Positions 63,301-64,000 of a DNA stretch of 64,000 nt are shown here, piece by piece. The notes below the pieces were generated by a model. It searched no databases and had not been told where the DNA came from. It saw nothing but the letters and a program-made list of their open reading frames with translations. Positions within the stretch are counted from its first letter, which is position 1. Every line of letters begins with the position of its first letter. The position numbers and the translations under genes are program-made. This DNA is from Microbacterium sp. Root61 (lineage in GTDB: Bacteria; Actinomycetota; Actinomycetes; Actinomycetales; Microbacteriaceae), in NCBI RefSeq assembly GCF_001427525.1, contig NZ_LMGU01000001.1:2539760-2603759 (forward strand). Direction: 5' to 3'.

Positions 63301-64000
63301 GGAGTCCAGCGGGATCGTGGAGGTGTTGGTCACGCCGAGGTTCACCGTGCTGCTCTCGCCAGCGATCACCAGGGCCGGGGCGAACGACTTCGTCGCCGCG
63401 ACCTGGATGTCGTTCTGAAGGAGCGTGAACGTGGCCGAGGCGTCATCCGAGGCGGTCTCCGCGCCCACCGCGACTTCGGACGAGACCGTGTTGGTCACGA
63501 CGAAGCGGTCGGGCTGCTCGGCCGCCAGGTCGGTGAGTTCGAGGTCGAGCACGACCGAGCCCGTGGCACCGGCCGGGATGTCGCCCGTGAACGTCACGCG
63601 CGTACCCCGCACGTCCTCAGGATCGACGCCAGCAGGCAGCGCGCCACCCGGCGCCGCGACCCACGCACCGTTCGCGTAGACCTCGTACAGCGGCGGACCG
63701 GTGGCGCCGACCGGCGGCGTCACGGTGCCGAAGCCGGTGAACCCGAGGTACTCGAACGGGTTCGGGGTCGCGGCCACGTCGACCGGGTCCTGGATCACAA
63801 GGCTGTCCACCGTCGCGTCCGACTCGTTCGATCCGCCGAGGGTGGCCTCGACGGTCGTTCCGGGCGTCGCGATGCTCGACGTCGGAGACAGTGTCTTGGA
63901 TGCCGTCGTCTTCAGGATGAGCGGGATGATCGGCGTCACCCCGACCTCGGCATCGACGTCTTCGAAGTTCACGCCCTCGATGAAGGCGTTGTTGAAGACC
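57394..64000 (-). CDS. Giant LPxTG-anchored surface protein with DUF5979-like repeats, N-terminus beyond window
   Basis: The frame is open from base 64000 to the stop at 57394, so some 2,200 residues are visible and the N-terminus is missing. The last residues are a sortase signal: LPATG, a membrane segment (IIAASTAGVLILAGVVVMLV) and MRRRRKD. Five tandem repeats of about 100-125 residues precede it (about 57510-59140), each opening with a strand like SLALEK or SITVTK, with two conserved Cys (VSCT and ATCT types) and closing with NTF or NAF, as in DUF5979. The N-terminal 1,600 residues contain many DUF11-like beta-sandwich units (SLVIQDPVDV; NTSTIPLDSLALREP). It is probably a long adhesin-like stalk; its ligand is unknown. 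No sortase gene is in view. Confidence 0.88.
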   Translation of the reverse strand, partial: VFNNAFIEGVNFEDVDAEVGVTPIIPLILKTTASKTLSPTSSIATPGTTVEATLGGSNESDATVDSLVIQDPVDVAATPNPFEYLGFTGFGTVTPPVGATGPPLYEVYANGAWVAAPGGALPAGVDPEDVRGTRVTFTGDIPAGATGSVVLDLELTDLAAEQPDRFVVTNTVSSEVAVGAETASDDASATFTLLQNDIQVAATKSFAPALVIAGESSTVNLGVTNTSTIPLDSLALREPSTGVFPDAYTFGGFTDDITYPSGATSGTVIYHFADGTEQSVPFDDGDTPADPSGDLADVESFEVVFEGDIQPGGESAVSFAVDTDPDLAGLPLAVNNEVAAVGTNAGATAQSPADADLYIYDEIIEPYIGKQIRPDTILAVPGQIATVTLNGGLTERPNPPETPTGTTGHASQIVIQDPENPVGSDAWWNAFDLTAITQTPVPADSEMTIEYYDTTDGTWKTLAGPIVGPTIYSAAVDPSISDVAGGVRFVYDYTGSDTGFAPGTDLSPSFTVALRDDGRYTPGPPFSDDTSTFVGNCAQSSATASTPGVPGGSAALSDQGSCPEIELVPPTPGGGDIIDKTFGTSSSGGIKTVIARSGDTIPSVLRWSTGGYSGLDRVEITDVAAPETTPVAQSVFDAFNLTRVQPITPATDPLIAYDQVREVLLYNGAAWVKAANDPCPALCIGTFPGVTLTGAEQSSTLGVRLVIVESPNRAAASAGDPAAPPVGSGVARSIGNDRPITLTWQVRDTRRSDGAPALGDIEYNLAGQDGIVRNTVNATGYPSGGGTISANDADDVIIIDVPITTTTDKSWLDGPLAIPTATAGLPPTAYPLSRIVITTRNTTPAKVDNLWITDPAPGANVTVFDTQEFNRFLRIDNPAGADPTKTFVDVYFEDGTVVTYDRQSALELRPIGLPSGHGDMIGFQVRYEGRINAGAAGVVELQLRLMARNRVTGELVTVADSPVTNTAQGIVADVDPPGTCPPPGTGADEPRYSCDNGSATLVLAEPTFDMDVTKSFTPAEQKEPDNSPIIMNLTGQPSGTVRAVTMLIGDSDEAFWNAFDLVGVDPSFTLATPITRVQGCYRTGGTFSVVDDEVVVTGGTGDQCSSFGGSLADAVAFMNAAPADVHQISFQFWSESGFGWSNPANPLQKIPVLVQRRAELRTGGPVPTTRSDQVAAPGQPGPGLFDNETVGFAISSQVSIGAPLDAEDKAEAQYRYLHRQNSISVTKTPNGDVRPGVAIPYTMTFANTGERPITNPVFSDELPVDAEGPQLIFDPDRDPSVSPYTFALSGPTPDPTIGLPLPTDPNDLTIVEQPSRIVFTPPPGTVLGIGQTYTITIQLMLRPGITSDMDVVNTAVITGGEPFDGCTTAPLDQRLDTCSDTSTVSPLAVPALSTIKSVKADTPHGLTGVPDVFSVVNNYTCDGTATADGFYRYPCVPVTLPGDTETWRFTVTNAGTLPMDTVVSIDNLPIPGDQGLIAVLPRESAWEPTFVGGVALIPTPTTPPGAVLTTFYSTSSTPCIANLNPLGTQCPPGSWLPLAGADPASVRSLMFVIRMPAGDLLQPGEALNLQYQTRTTPTDRSDTNYPIAYNTVATGGAAIQADLTRTPVPATEGRRAGISYPTGPISLEKIVSGPAAELAPALFPVRLVCTVDGQPIAGLPPVVILRPGADPHVVDGLPIGAECTATEGQFGQTATEIGTATVGGPDDPIDVVSIENIYNVSDLSIRKIVDAAGKDKEGNSIEYGPFPFSVTCTFRGSEVWADGYDADNPMAESLTVDELWAMAGIPVGSTCTITEDDALGATSSSFTVSVDGDQIDAVDGNSVDVVIRDGQQVEVEATNAFGAGSLALEKAVTGDAAADFGAGPFLLNVSCTLDTGSGPTIVWSGFVALGGENPLTKTIDDIAAGATCTVHETFAGGANESVVSPETVTIGDSTTVTVTVTNTFNAGSITVTKVRDGAGADLWGAGPFEVTLDCTTTFRRSVDIPGGAVRELNEANGYTTTYEPLLVGLNCTLTETDSGGATSTAITDAQGEPIDVVQVVEGATEVTVTNTFDVGDLVVTKTVSGGAAAAHTSDTFQVSVACTWNGDEIEIPEGATRPLTVAAPARYEDLPIGAECTVRESDKGTASAVTMTPASESDPTSAVVTIGADAAASVSIDNRFDPPLPATGSDPTPLIIAASTAGVLILAGVVVMLVMRRRRKD

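Overview
The window is high-GC actinobacterial DNA, most likely Microbacteriaceae and probably Microbacterium. The evidence is the strong G/C bias at third codon positions, GTG starts, many genes whose start codon lies 6-8 bases after a TANNNT -10 box (leaderless pattern), small-form PurL with separate PurS and PurQ, and the very frequent string GGATGCC(G). I see no rRNA, tRNA, CRISPR, insertion sequence or phage gene. Both edges cut genes for large surface proteins.

Layout. 0-4.3 kb: a surface heme-associated protein (cut at base 1), divergent from hmuTUV (heme/iron uptake), with two DtxR-type iron boxes between them. 4.4-8.6 kb: SCP-like protein, purD, an L-2-hydroxyglutarate oxidase type FAD enzyme, and a siderophore-interacting flavoprotein. 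8.8-14.4 kb: an MFS exporter with its PadR regulator, purC, a uracil-type permease, and a two-domain VOC protein. 14.5-20.6 kb: a cello-oligosaccharide operon (cebE-cebF-cebG-bglC-cebR) on the minus strand, with three CelR/CebR-type operators around one promoter. 21.0-24.1 kb: purS-purQ, a DUF1761 membrane protein, a 2-hydroxyacid dehydrogenase and apt. 24.2-28.2 kb: a GH13 alpha-glucosidase with a LacI regulator, and an M20 amidohydrolase. 28.3-39.3 kb: potassium uptake, with a KimA-like APC transporter, an alpha/beta hydrolase, and kdpFABC-kdpD-kdpE led by a tiny membrane ORF. 39.3-46.6 kb: TerC, an acyl-CoA dehydrogenase, purL, a 44-residue membrane protein and two paralogous membrane-anchored proteins of unknown function. 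46.6-49.9 kb: a glycine betaine/choline-type ABC transporter. 50.2-52.3 kb: a YtrA-type GntR regulator with an ABC exporter. 52.4-57.3 kb: chorismate mutase, an AI-2E-family transporter, a lactonase coupled to purA, and a Pr6Pr membrane protein. 57.4-64.0 kb: the C-terminal 2,200 residues of an LPxTG-anchored surface protein with five DUF5979-like repeats.

How the parts fit. Six purine biosynthesis genes (purD, purC, purS, purQ, purL, purA), apt and a nucleobase permease are spread over 51 kb among catabolic and transport operons. Several regulators lie next to palindromes that are plausible operators: PadR, CebR, a MalR-like LacI protein and YtrA. An 18-bp direct-repeat element with 11-bp spacing lies upstream of both kimA and kdp and is a plausible KdpE site.

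Most unusual features: two families of palindromic intergenic elements, one exactly 67 bp (three copies) and one of 60-68 bp (four copies plus a variant); the shared KdpE-like element; the paralogous pair at 44.7-46.6 kb; and stop codons TAG that form the first bases of the next gene's -10 box.
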